Source: Actinomycetota bacterium
Lineage (GTDB): Bacteria > Actinomycetota > Actinomycetes > Nanopelagicales > Nanopelagicaceae
Direction of reading: 5' to 3'
DNA: 51,135 bases
NCBI GenBank assembly: GCA_947372915.1
Contig: CANBVO010000002.1
Location: forward strand, 1-51,135
In this document: piece after piece, positions 18,425 to 27,067 of the stretch
Numbering within the stretch: the stretch's first letter is position 1
Layout: each line of letters opens with the position of its first letter
Notes under the pieces: model-generated
Told to the model about the DNA's origin: nothing
Database searches by the model: none
Seen by the model: the letters and a program-made list of their open reading frames with translations, nothing else
Position numbers and translations under genes: made by a program

Positions 18425-18445
18425 GATATATCGTTTCGATATATC
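18425..18445. promoter_or_regulatory. Candidate PadR operator upstream of padR-ino1
   Basis: Perfect dyad GATATATCG-TTT-CGATATATC. Confidence 0.65.
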
Positions 18446-18664
18446 GATGCGATAGTTAAGCCTAAATCCCCTCGGGAGTGCAACTTCTGACCCCCAAAAC
18501 TCCTCCGCGTGTCGGTTGTCTCAGGCGGGAGATGTGGGCAGGGCCACCTTTACCCTTAATTTTCAACGCCCTCCTTTCCCAGCCGCATCAGGCTCGAGGT
18601 CCCATTAAAGCTAAGCGTTGAACTCTCATGCGCCTAGCCCTATGCACGAGGAAAGGCATATTTA

Positions 18665-19906
18665 ATGAGCATGTTCAGTTGGAAAGTAAATAACTCAGGT
18701 GGCGTGATCGCCCCAGACGAGCGTCTCTCCTGGCCACGCACTATCGGCACCGGACTACAACATATCGCCGCCATGTTTGGCGCCACCTTCTTGGTCCCCA
18801 TCATCACCGGCTTCCCACCAACCACCACACTCTTTTTCTCGGGCGTGGGCACCATGTTGTTCCTACTCATTACTCGCAACAAGCTTCCTTCCTACCTTGG
18901 TTCTTCCTTCGCATTCCTTGCTCCTATCGCGGCATCTGTTAAAGCCGGTGGCATGGCCGAGGCACTTGGTGGCGTAGTCATCACTGGAGTTCTTCTCGCC
19001 ATTGTTGGCTTCGTAGTTAAAGCGGCAGGCATCAAGTGGATTGACTGGCTTCTCCCTCCAGTAGTTACTGGCTCGATTGTTATGGTCATCGGTCTGAATC
19101 TTGCTGGCGCGGCGAAGAACAACTTCGTTGCTGGCCCAACCGTTGCCATCATCACTCTTGCTGCAGTCGCATTGATTTCGGTACTTGCTAAGGGCTTCCT
19201 CTCTCGTATCGCTATCTTTGGTGGTCTTGTTGTCGGATATCTCTATACCTGGCTCACTGGAGATCTCCACACCGAAGGCATTAAGGCAGCGAAGTGGATT
19301 GCCATGCCAACATTCACTGCACCTTCCTTCAAAGTTTCCGCAATTGTTCTCTTCTTGCCAGTGGTCCTTGTTCTTATCGCAGAAAACGTTGGCCACGTCA
19401 AAGCAGTTGCTGCTATGACTGGTCGCAATCTCGATGATGTTATGGGAGATGCACTTGTTGCAGACGGTGCTGCGACCGCACTTGCGGGTATCGGTGGCGG
19501 ATCTGGCACAACAACATATGCCGAAAACATCGGCACTATGGCAGCGACAAAGGTCTACTCGACCGCTGCTTATTGGATTGCTGCTATTGGCGCAGTCCTT
19601 CTCGCACTCTGCCCTAAGTTCGGCGCAGTTCTGACCGCAACTCCAGCTGGAGTTCTCGGTGGTTTGGGCGTTGCACTCTACGGAATGATTGGCGTTCTCG
19701 GCGCACGTATTTGGATTGAATCCAAGGTCGATTTCTCCAACTCCACCAACCTCATCATCGCAGCCACTTCTGTGATTATCGGAATCTCCGATCTCTCATG
19801 GACCCGTGGCCAATACACCTTTAACGGCATCATCAATGCAACTCTTGTTGCTGTTATTGGCTACCGCGTACTTCATGCAATTGCGAAGTCACGTGGTAAC
19901 GATTAA
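18665..19906 (+). CDS. NCS2 uracil/xanthine permease
   Basis: LQHIAAMFGATFLVPIITG...GTMLFLLITRNKLPSYLGSSFAFLAP...NIGTMAATKVYS; SD GAGGAAAGG; possible promoter TTGAAC-N17-TATGCA at 18618-18646. Confidence 0.92.
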   Translation: MSMFSWKVNNSGGVIAPDERLSWPRTIGTGLQHIAAMFGATFLVPIITGFPPTTTLFFSGVGTMLFLLITRNKLPSYLGSSFAFLAPIAASVKAGGMAEALGGVVITGVLLAIVGFVVKAAGIKWIDWLLPPVVTGSIVMVIGLNLAGAAKNNFVAGPTVAIITLAAVALISVLAKGFLSRIAIFGGLVVGYLYTWLTGDLHTEGIKAAKWIAMPTFTAPSFKVSAIVLFLPVVLVLIAENVGHVKAVAAMTGRNLDDVMGDALVADGAATALAGIGGGSGTTTYAENIGTMAATKVYSTAAYWIAAIGAVLLALCPKFGAVLTATPAGVLGGLGVALYGMIGVLGARIWIESKVDFSNSTNLIIAATSVIIGISDLSWTRGQYTFNGIINATLVAVIGYRVLHAIAKSRGND

Positions 19907-19919
19907 CAAGTAATTAGAC

Positions 19920-19958
19920 AGAGGGGCGGGGCTATTTAGCTTCGCCCCTCTTTGCTTT
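19920..19958 (+). terminator. Rho-independent terminator after NCS2 permease
   Basis: AGAGGGGCG...CGCCCCTCT TTGCTTTT. Confidence 0.85.
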
Positions 19959-19974
19959 TCGGTATTCTTGAGGA

Positions 19975-20634
19975 ATGCTCTTCGGATTAGTTGCTGTACC
20001 CAGTCGAATCTGGGAATACGTAGCAGCGGCGATGGTGATTATTTTGGCGCCGGGCCCTAGCGTTCTCTTTGTAGTCGCTCGAGCAATTGCTTGGGGGCGA
20101 TCAACAGCGGTTGCAACCGTCGCCGGAAATGTAGTCGGTGCATTTACGCTTTCTATTGTCGTCGCGGTAGGGCTCGGCCCGCTCTTGCAACGGTCGCACC
20201 TGTTCTACATCGTCGTGCAGATCCTTGGCGGCCTCTATTTGATGTACATGGGTTACGACGCCATCAAACATAGTTCGATGCACGCTGAAGATATGACCAA
20301 TCAAGGCGATATCCGCCCCGGTAAATGGAAGTCCATCCGCGATGGTTTCTGGGTAGGTTCACTTAATCCCAAAGGAATGGTCTTCTTTGCCGCGATCCTT
20401 CCCGCCTTTGCCGACGAGAAGAAAGGCCACATCACTTCCCAGCTGATTTTGATGGGCGCAATCTTCTCGCTTCTGGCCTTCTTCTCCGATGGCGCGTGGG
20501 GCGTGCTTGCCGGCACCATCCGAAACTGGTTGGCGACCGAGATGAAGCGATTGGTTCGCATGCGTATTGCCGGTGGCTGCGTCATGATCTTGCTGGGGCT
20601 CTTCACCATTTACAACGCAATCTCTCACCGCTGA
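19975..20634 (+). CDS. LysE/RhtB-family amino acid exporter
   Basis: MVIILAPGPSVLFVVARAIAWGR...LGGLYLMYMGYDAIK...FWVGSLNPKGMVFFAAILPAF. Confidence 0.93.
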   Translation: MLFGLVAVPSRIWEYVAAAMVIILAPGPSVLFVVARAIAWGRSTAVATVAGNVVGAFTLSIVVAVGLGPLLQRSHLFYIVVQILGGLYLMYMGYDAIKHSSMHAEDMTNQGDIRPGKWKSIRDGFWVGSLNPKGMVFFAAILPAFADEKKGHITSQLILMGAIFSLLAFFSDGAWGVLAGTIRNWLATEMKRLVRMRIAGGCVMILLGLFTIYNAISHR

Positions 20635-20730
20635 ATCAACGCGTGGCGAAGGCGCTGCCTGTCAGTGGCACGGGGCAGAATTAGGTCACCAACAAAATGC
20701 TTCTACTGAAGAAGCGCGAAATGAGTAGCC

Positions 20731-21417
20731 ATGATTCAACTCTCTGAAAATGCTCGAGCAAATATCAGCCCTAGTGATCTCACCTTTTCCTGGAACGGCT
20801 GTCATCGCTGTCTCTGGCTCTATTACAACGAGCAGATCAAGGCGCCGCTCTTTATGCCACTTGTCTCTGAAATTGCAGAGATGCAAGAAGTTTCATGTAT
20901 CGGCAAAACCTCGGCCGATCTCCACCCTGATATTCCAGAAGGAAAAGTTCTCCAACATGGTGGCTTTGTTATGTCTAAGCCCATTGAAGTAGATGGCGTT
21001 GCCACCCCGTTTGCTATCAAAGGTAAATATGACTTGGTGATGGAATTTCCCGATGGCACGTATGGCGTCATTGACTGTAAATTCCAAGCTCGCGCCAGCG
21101 ATAAGGGTCAGTTCTACTCCCCCCAGCTCGAGGCATACGCATTCGCGCTTGAAAATCCAGCTAAGGGTGAAGCAAAGACCATCTCTTCTCTCGGCTTGTT
21201 GGTCTGGTCACCGGTCAAGATTCGCGGAAACTCATCCGGAAATTTCGGCATGGAACTCTCGTGCAACTGGTATCCCATCAAACGCGATCCGGCAGCACTT
21301 CAGGCGCGCTTGGCAGAATTTATTGGGGTTATTACTGGCGAAGTGCCTGAGTCAAAATCAAATTGCGATCAATGTAAATACATCGCCAATCGACAGGCAA
21401 TTCTCGGAAGTAAGTAG
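20731..21417 (+). CDS. PD-(D/E)XK-like nuclease with four conserved-looking cysteines (Cas4/RecB-like)
   Basis: GKYDLVMEFPDGTYGVIDCKF (D..DCK), QLEAYAFAL (QxxxY), CHRC near N-terminus and CDQC near C-terminus. Confidence 0.75.
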   Translation: MIQLSENARANISPSDLTFSWNGCHRCLWLYYNEQIKAPLFMPLVSEIAEMQEVSCIGKTSADLHPDIPEGKVLQHGGFVMSKPIEVDGVATPFAIKGKYDLVMEFPDGTYGVIDCKFQARASDKGQFYSPQLEAYAFALENPAKGEAKTISSLGLLVWSPVKIRGNSSGNFGMELSCNWYPIKRDPAALQARLAEFIGVITGEVPESKSNCDQCKYIANRQAILGSK

Positions 21418-21419
21418 TA

Positions 21420-22193
21420 CTACTCTTTCGCCTTCTTCTTGGCGCTCTTCTTCACAACTTTCTTCTCGCGGTGTTCTTCTTTGATGCGTTCGCGAATCTG
21501 TTGTGCAATCAAGACCTTTGCCTCTGAGGCATACATATCGACATACTCTTGGCCAGAAATCTTGCCGATGGCATCCATGATTTGATCGGTAATGCTGCGC
21601 AGTAATTTGAGATCCGATGAATCGCCCTCGAAGTACATTGCTTCGCCAAAAATCATCTCGACTTGCTGCACCTTGGGAACGACTTGTCCGGTGGGTTGAA
21701 TCTCAGCGGTATTAAACATGGCTACTGGTACAACAGCAGCGCCTGACTCCAACGCCATGCGCGCGATTCCAGTGCGGCCTTTGTAGAGCTTGCCATCTGG
21801 AGAGCGAGTACCTTCTGGATAAATTCCGATGCATGCGCCATCGGCGAGCAACTGCAAACCAGTGTGAAGCGCCGCCTCACTTCGACGACCACCTGAGCGA
21901 TCAACCGGGACTTGTCCGAGCGCTTGGAAGGTCTTCTTCTTGGCAAAGCCCTTCACTCCTGGTGAAGTGAAGTACTCGCTCTTGGCGAGAAAGGTGACCT
22001 TACGCGGAACCACTAATGGCATAAAGATCGAATCGCTAAACGACAAGTGGTTGGAGGCAATGATGACGGGCCCATTTTGTGGAACGTTGCGAAGACCGGT
22101 GACCTTGGGACGGAAGAGCAGGGTCAGGATGGGAATCAGGAAAGATTTCAACGCTTGATAGACCACTTCAACCCCTTCCTCATTCTTAGCCAA
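21420..22193 (-). CDS. plsC: 1-acyl-sn-glycerol-3-phosphate acyltransferase
   Basis: NHLSFSDSIFMP, YPEGTRSPDGKLYKGRTGIARMAL, VPVAM; Lys-rich C-terminus. Confidence 0.92.
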   Translation of the reverse strand: MAKNEEGVEVVYQALKSFLIPILTLLFRPKVTGLRNVPQNGPVIIASNHLSFSDSIFMPLVVPRKVTFLAKSEYFTSPGVKGFAKKKTFQALGQVPVDRSGGRRSEAALHTGLQLLADGACIGIYPEGTRSPDGKLYKGRTGIARMALESGAAVVPVAMFNTAEIQPTGQVVPKVQQVEMIFGEAMYFEGDSSDLKLLRSITDQIMDAIGKISGQEYVDMYASEAKVLIAQQIRERIKEEHREKKVVKKSAKKKAKE

Positions 22194-22255
22194 TGTTCAT
22201 AAAGCCGTAGAGGGATAATTTAGGGCTTCTTTGGCATCTGTGACACCATCTGAGC

Positions 22256-23389
22256 GTGAGCGATACCCCACAAAGAGCGGCAATTGAGCTCTCCGGCTCA
22301 AAAATCGGAATCCTGCTCCTCCATGGCTTTCTGGGATCGCCCGCCTCAATCGCACCATGGGCACATGGCCTTCACGATGCCGGATTCACTATCTCTGCGC
22401 CATGCTTGGCCGGCCATCATGAAAGTTGGCATGGACTCAATCAAAGTTCTTGGGAAGATTGGTATGACTCGGCAGAGAAATCTTTCCTTGAACTAAAGAA
22501 GAAATGTGATGTCGTATTTGTTGCCGGATTTTCGATGGGTGGCGCACTTGCACTTCGACTTTCACAAATTCGCGGTTCAGAAATCGCCGGCACAATTTTG
22601 TTGAACGCATCGATCTACGATGATCGCCATATCTTTAAAGTTCTTCCGGTTATCTCTCGCTTCATTCCCTCGCTACCGGGAGGACCTACAGATGTTGCCA
22701 AACCCAACCCGCCGAAACATGTCTTTAATCGAATCCCACTTCGCGCACTTAATTCGCTCCGCCAGTTATGGCGAGTGACAGAGGAAAATCTCTATCTCGT
22801 TGATCTGCCGTTGATGGTTGCATATTCAGTAGAGGACCACACTGTTCATCCCACCAATAGCGAGACCATTATCGATAATGTCTATTCAGCCGATATTCGC
22901 GAAGTCATTTTTGAGAATTCATTCCATAATGTTGCACTTGATTATGATGCCGAACTCCTTGTGGAAGAGAGCGTCATATTTATTCACGATGTGCTTTCTG
23001 GCGAACTCAGCCGTGGCGAGAGCTTTGAAGAAGTCGATGAGCGTGAACTGATTGATGCCGAATTTAACTCAATAGTGAGTGGACTTTCACTCGATCAATC
23101 CTCGCCATCAACCTACCTGGATGAGTTGGAAGCAATCTTAGAATCGGAGAAATTTGTACCGCCCAATCCCCAATTAGAAAGTGCTGATAAGACCGCTCGG
23201 CTAGCGACCTTAGGTATAGCTGGCGGACTTTCGTATATCGCCGCCGAACAAATTTTCCATTTCGATCTTCTTGGCCTGGGCTCATGGCCAGGAATTATTA
23301 GTTTTCTTGCGGGTATCGCTACTTATATTTGGAATACTGCAAAAGATGATGAAGAAGTAGATGAGGGCGACGACGGGGCAGTAATTTAG
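22256..23389 (+). CDS. Alpha/beta hydrolase (carboxylesterase-like) with C-terminal hydrophobic/acidic extension
   Basis: GILLLHGFLGSP, VAGFSMGGALALRL (GxSxG), Asp/His region VEDHTVH...SFHNVALDYD. Confidence 0.85.
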   Translation: MSDTPQRAAIELSGSKIGILLLHGFLGSPASIAPWAHGLHDAGFTISAPCLAGHHESWHGLNQSSWEDWYDSAEKSFLELKKKCDVVFVAGFSMGGALALRLSQIRGSEIAGTILLNASIYDDRHIFKVLPVISRFIPSLPGGPTDVAKPNPPKHVFNRIPLRALNSLRQLWRVTEENLYLVDLPLMVAYSVEDHTVHPTNSETIIDNVYSADIREVIFENSFHNVALDYDAELLVEESVIFIHDVLSGELSRGESFEEVDERELIDAEFNSIVSGLSLDQSSPSTYLDELEAILESEKFVPPNPQLESADKTARLATLGIAGGLSYIAAEQIFHFDLLGLGSWPGIISFLAGIATYIWNTAKDDEEVDEGDDGAVI

Positions 23390-24333
23390 CGACGAGCTAA
23401 ATCTGCAACACCGACTAGGCCGGCTTCATTTCCCAACTGCGCTGCGACAATTTGTGGGGTCGGATGCTTACCCGCAAATGGCATATAACGATCTAGCGCT
23501 TCGCGAGTGGGTTTGAGCAAAATTTCTCCGGCATCAATGACTCCCCCACCAATAACTACAACTGCTGGATCGAGAATGACCGAAAGCGTTGCGATTCCCG
23601 CACCCAACCATTGTCCGGTGGTTGTAAAGGCTGCAAGTGCAACTGCATCACCATCGCGAGCAGCATCGGTGATGTGTTTGCCAGTAAGCCCAGCGATTGT
23701 GCCATCGCCACGTGCCAATAAATTATGAGCCATATCCGGGGTAGCAGAAATCGATTCGCGCGCATGGCGCATCAGTGCATTACCGGAGGCATATTGTTCA
23801 AAGCAGCCACGTGCGCCACATCCGCAGAGGTGGCCTTCTGGCAAGACACGTAAGTGACCGAATTCGGCAGCAGTGCCAAATGCGCCACGATAAATCTCAC
23901 CGTTAACGACAATTCCACCACCAATGCCGGTTCCAATAGTGAGCATCATCAAATGATCTTGATTGCGACCGGCGCCATGCTTTGCCTCGCCCCATGCTGC
24001 GGCGTTTGCGTCATTCTCGATAATGACATTTAACCCAGTGCGCGAACCAATCTCTTCCTGCAAATTAACGCCATTCCAACCCGAGATGTTTGGTGTCGCC
24101 AACATGGTTTTGCGATCACTCGAAACAAACCCGGCGGCGGAAATACCCACGGAATCAACCGGGTGCGAAGCGACGAGTTCGGTGATGACATCGGCGATTG
24201 CATCTGAAAGAGCTGCGCCACCTTGTTTTGGAGTGTCTCGTCGAGAGCGAAGAAGAATTGATCCGGACTCGTCGACAACGCCGCCCAATACTTTTGTGCC
24301 ACCGACATCAACGCCGATACTGAGTGAGGACAA
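23386..24333 (-). CDS. ROK-family sugar kinase (glucokinase-like)
   Basis: IGVDVGGTKVLGGVVD, TIGTGIGGGIVVNGEIYRGAFGTAAEFGHLRV, CGCGARGCFEQYASG; TTG start. Confidence 0.93.
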   Translation of the reverse strand: MSSLSIGVDVGGTKVLGGVVDESGSILLRSRRDTPKQGGAALSDAIADVITELVASHPVDSVGISAAGFVSSDRKTMLATPNISGWNGVNLQEEIGSRTGLNVIIENDANAAAWGEAKHGAGRNQDHLMMLTIGTGIGGGIVVNGEIYRGAFGTAAEFGHLRVLPEGHLCGCGARGCFEQYASGNALMRHARESISATPDMAHNLLARGDGTIAGLTGKHITDAARDGDAVALAAFTTTGQWLGAGIATLSVILDPAVVVIGGGVIDAGEILLKPTREALDRYMPFAGKHPTPQIVAAQLGNEAGLVGVADLARR

Positions 24334-24335
24334 AA

Positions 24336-24773
24336 TTAACCTTCGAGCTTCTGCTTCATTTGATTGAGCGCAAGATCAATGGTCGAACGCTCTGCCTTAG
24401 TACGCATCATCGCAGGGACGGGCATCGATAGCGCGACTGTCAGTTGCGATTTAACAGTTGTGGTGTCATCGCCGTTATCAGAAATAATGTAAGCGCCAGT
24501 CATCTCGGTGAGGAGATCTGCATCGTCAAGTGAGAATGAAAGTTCACTCGGAGCCTTGCTCCAGTCGTAATCCAATGTAACGCGATCTTTCATGACTCCG
24601 GCATCAATCGAAATCTTGACCTTGGTTGGACGAGATTGTTCATCGCTCTCCACGACCTCGACAGATTTAATCGCAGTCGACCAGCTTGGGTATCCCGGTA
24701 GGTCGAGAAGGATGGCCTGCACCTCAGAAACCGGTGCCTCGATGGTGATGGAGTTTTCAGATGCTTCGCTCAT
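24336..24773 (-). CDS. SRPBCC (polyketide cyclase/START-like) family protein
   Basis: SITIEAPVSEVQAILLDLPGYPSWSTAIKSVEVVESDEQSRPTKV. Confidence 0.85.
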   Translation of the reverse strand: MSEASENSITIEAPVSEVQAILLDLPGYPSWSTAIKSVEVVESDEQSRPTKVKISIDAGVMKDRVTLDYDWSKAPSELSFSLDDADLLTEMTGAYIISDNGDDTTTVKSQLTVALSMPVPAMMRTKAERSTIDLALNQMKQKLEG

Positions 24774-24834
24774 GGGGCAAGGTTACCCGTCAAATATCTA
24801 GCGATTTGCCCTGAACTCGCACTACCGTGGGGGC

Positions 24835-26619
24835 ATGAATGAGTTCACGACTCCCGCCATTGTCCCGCCAGCGACCACTGGCAACCTCACCAACCTCATC
24901 ACCGAACGGGCATCGCTCGAACCCAATCGCACCATGCTCTCCCGTCCCGTAGGAGAGGCCTGGCAGCCAGTGAGCGCAAAAGAGCTGGAAGATGAGATTC
25001 GTACTGCAGCAAAAGGATTTATCGCAGCTGGAATTCAGCCCGGTGATCGAGTGGCACTCATGGCTAAGACTCGATACGAGTGGACGATTCTTGATTTCGC
25101 TATTTGGTTTGCTGGCGCAGTCACCGTTCCTATCTATGAAACCTCTAGCGCCGAACAAATTCAGTGGATTTTGAGTGACTCAGGGGCAACCGGACTCATT
25201 GTGGAAACTCCCCTGCTTCGCGAATTAGCCCAGAGCGTGCTGCCCGCAGAATGCAAACATGTCTGGACGATTACCGATAATGCAATTCTTCATTTAACTG
25301 AAGGCGGCGCAAATATTTCGGATGCGGAAGTAGAGAACCGTCGCAATTCCAGAGATCCCGATTCACTTGCCACCCTTATCTATACATCTGGCACAACTGG
25401 AAAGCCCAAGGGTGTTGAACTCACCCACGGAAACTTCCTCAGTGAATGTGGCAACGTAGTTCAAGGCGCGAGTGATCTCTTTTTGAAGCCCGGTGGTTCC
25501 ACTCTTCTCTTCCTTCCGATTGCACACGTCTTTGGTCGCATGGTTCAGATTGGCGCTATAACTGCCGGCCTACACCTCGCTCACTGTGGTGACATCACTC
25601 GCCTACAGAATGATCTCGGAACATTTAAGCCAACCTTCGTTTTAGCAGTTCCCCGAATCTTCGAAAAGATTTACAACGGCGCAGAAGCGAAGGCAGATGC
25701 TGCTGGCAAAGGAAAGATTTTCCGCAAGGCAGTTGCTGTCGCTATTGCATATAGCGAGGCGCAAGATACTGCCAAAATTCCACTTGCACTTCGTCTCAAG
25801 CATCTGCTTTTCGATAAGTTAGTCTTCTCCAAAATTCGCGCCGCCATGGGCGGAAATGTTGAGGCAGCCATCTCAGGTGGCGCTCCACTGGGAACTCGCC
25901 TCGGACACTTTTATCGTGGCGCCGGAATTAATATTTTGGAAGGTTATGGCCTCACTGAAACAACGGCTGGCTCTAACCTCAATCTCACAACTGCGCAGCG
26001 CGTTGGTTCCGTCGGTCGACCTGTTCCAGGAACAACAATAAAGATTGCGGACGATGGCGAAGTTCTCATTAAAGGCGCAATCGTAATGCGTGGCTATTGG
26101 AAGAATCCAGAAGCAAACGCCGAAGCATTTTCCAGTGATGGTTACTTCAAAACCGGCGATCTCGGCGCAATCGACAATGATGGCTTCCTTTCTATCGTTG
26201 GTCGCAAGAAAGAGTTAATTGTGACCGCTGGTGGAAAGAATGTTGCTCCCGCCGTTCTCGAAGACCGCGTTCGCGCACATCCCCTAGTCAGTCAATGTTT
26301 AGTGGTTGGCGATAACAAACCATTCATTGCCGCACTTGTCACCCTCGATGCGGATGCCATGAAGGGTTGGGCAACTGCGAACAAAAAGGATGGCGCCACC
26401 ATCGCAGAGTTAGCTAATGACCCAACGCTGATTGCAGTCATTCAAACCGCTATTGACGAGGCAAATAAGGCAGTAAGTCGCGCCGAATCAATTCGAAAGT
26501 TCACCATTTTGCCGACTGACTTCACCGTCGCGGGCGGTCAACTCACGGCCAAGATGTCGGTCAAGCGCCACGTTGTAGGTCAAGAATATGCATCGGAGAT
26601 TGAAGCGCTCTTTGCCTAA
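24835..26619 (+). CDS. Long-chain acyl-CoA synthetase (AMP-dependent, FadD15-like)
   Basis: TLIYTSGTTGKPKGVELTHGNF, GYGLTETTAGSNL, GYFKTGDLGAIDNDGFLSIVGRKKELIVTAGGKNVAP. Confidence 0.95.
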   Translation: MNEFTTPAIVPPATTGNLTNLITERASLEPNRTMLSRPVGEAWQPVSAKELEDEIRTAAKGFIAAGIQPGDRVALMAKTRYEWTILDFAIWFAGAVTVPIYETSSAEQIQWILSDSGATGLIVETPLLRELAQSVLPAECKHVWTITDNAILHLTEGGANISDAEVENRRNSRDPDSLATLIYTSGTTGKPKGVELTHGNFLSECGNVVQGASDLFLKPGGSTLLFLPIAHVFGRMVQIGAITAGLHLAHCGDITRLQNDLGTFKPTFVLAVPRIFEKIYNGAEAKADAAGKGKIFRKAVAVAIAYSEAQDTAKIPLALRLKHLLFDKLVFSKIRAAMGGNVEAAISGGAPLGTRLGHFYRGAGINILEGYGLTETTAGSNLNLTTAQRVGSVGRPVPGTTIKIADDGEVLIKGAIVMRGYWKNPEANAEAFSSDGYFKTGDLGAIDNDGFLSIVGRKKELIVTAGGKNVAPAVLEDRVRAHPLVSQCLVVGDNKPFIAALVTLDADAMKGWATANKKDGATIAELANDPTLIAVIQTAIDEANKAVSRAESIRKFTILPTDFTVAGGQLTAKMSVKRHVVGQEYASEIEALFA

Positions 26620-27067
26620 GGTTACGAAAGAACCTCGGCTAGAAATTGCCCAATCCCTCCACGACGGGCTGGCGGTCAAGATTGATTCGATTGCCGCAGA
26701 TCTGGCAGAAGTAATCGGGCGGCGTGGCTTGACCCCCGCTACGCGAACTAAGCTTCGAGAAATTGCAGCAGCGCAGAACAATCTCTCTAGCTCGCTGCGC
26801 GCAGAAATTCTTAAACTCAAAGGTGCGACTCCAGCGGAGATTGATCAGCTCATTAATATTCGAGAGCTCGCTCCGTTAACAAAGAAAGAGCGTGAGATTC
26901 TCACATATCTAGCCCAGGCGCTGACTGCGAAAGAAATTTCTGTGAAACTCTTCGTGAGTACCGCAACCGTGAAAACCCATCTTGCGGCGATTTATCGAAA
27001 ACTTGGCGTAACAAATAAGACTGCCGCCCTCGCTCGAGCAACTGAGTCAGGGATTTTAACTCTCTAA
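26588..27067 (+). CDS. HisKA_3-like (DHp) segment fused to LuxR-type HTH; no kinase or receiver domain
   Basis: LEIAQSLHDGLAVKIDSIAADL followed by LTKKEREILTYLAQALTAKEISVKLFVSTATVKTHLAAIYRKLGVTNKTAAL; start may be TTG near 26612 rather than 26588. Confidence 0.8.
   Translation: MHRRLKRSLPKVTKEPRLEIAQSLHDGLAVKIDSIAADLAEVIGRRGLTPATRTKLREIAAAQNNLSSSLRAEILKLKGATPAEIDQLINIRELAPLTKKEREILTYLAQALTAKEISVKLFVSTATVKTHLAAIYRKLGVTNKTAALARATESGILTL

Noticed and set aside
20731-21417. Cas4 of a CRISPR-Cas locus
   Set aside because: No direct-repeat array and no other cas genes in the window; kept only as a Cas4/RecB-like nuclease.
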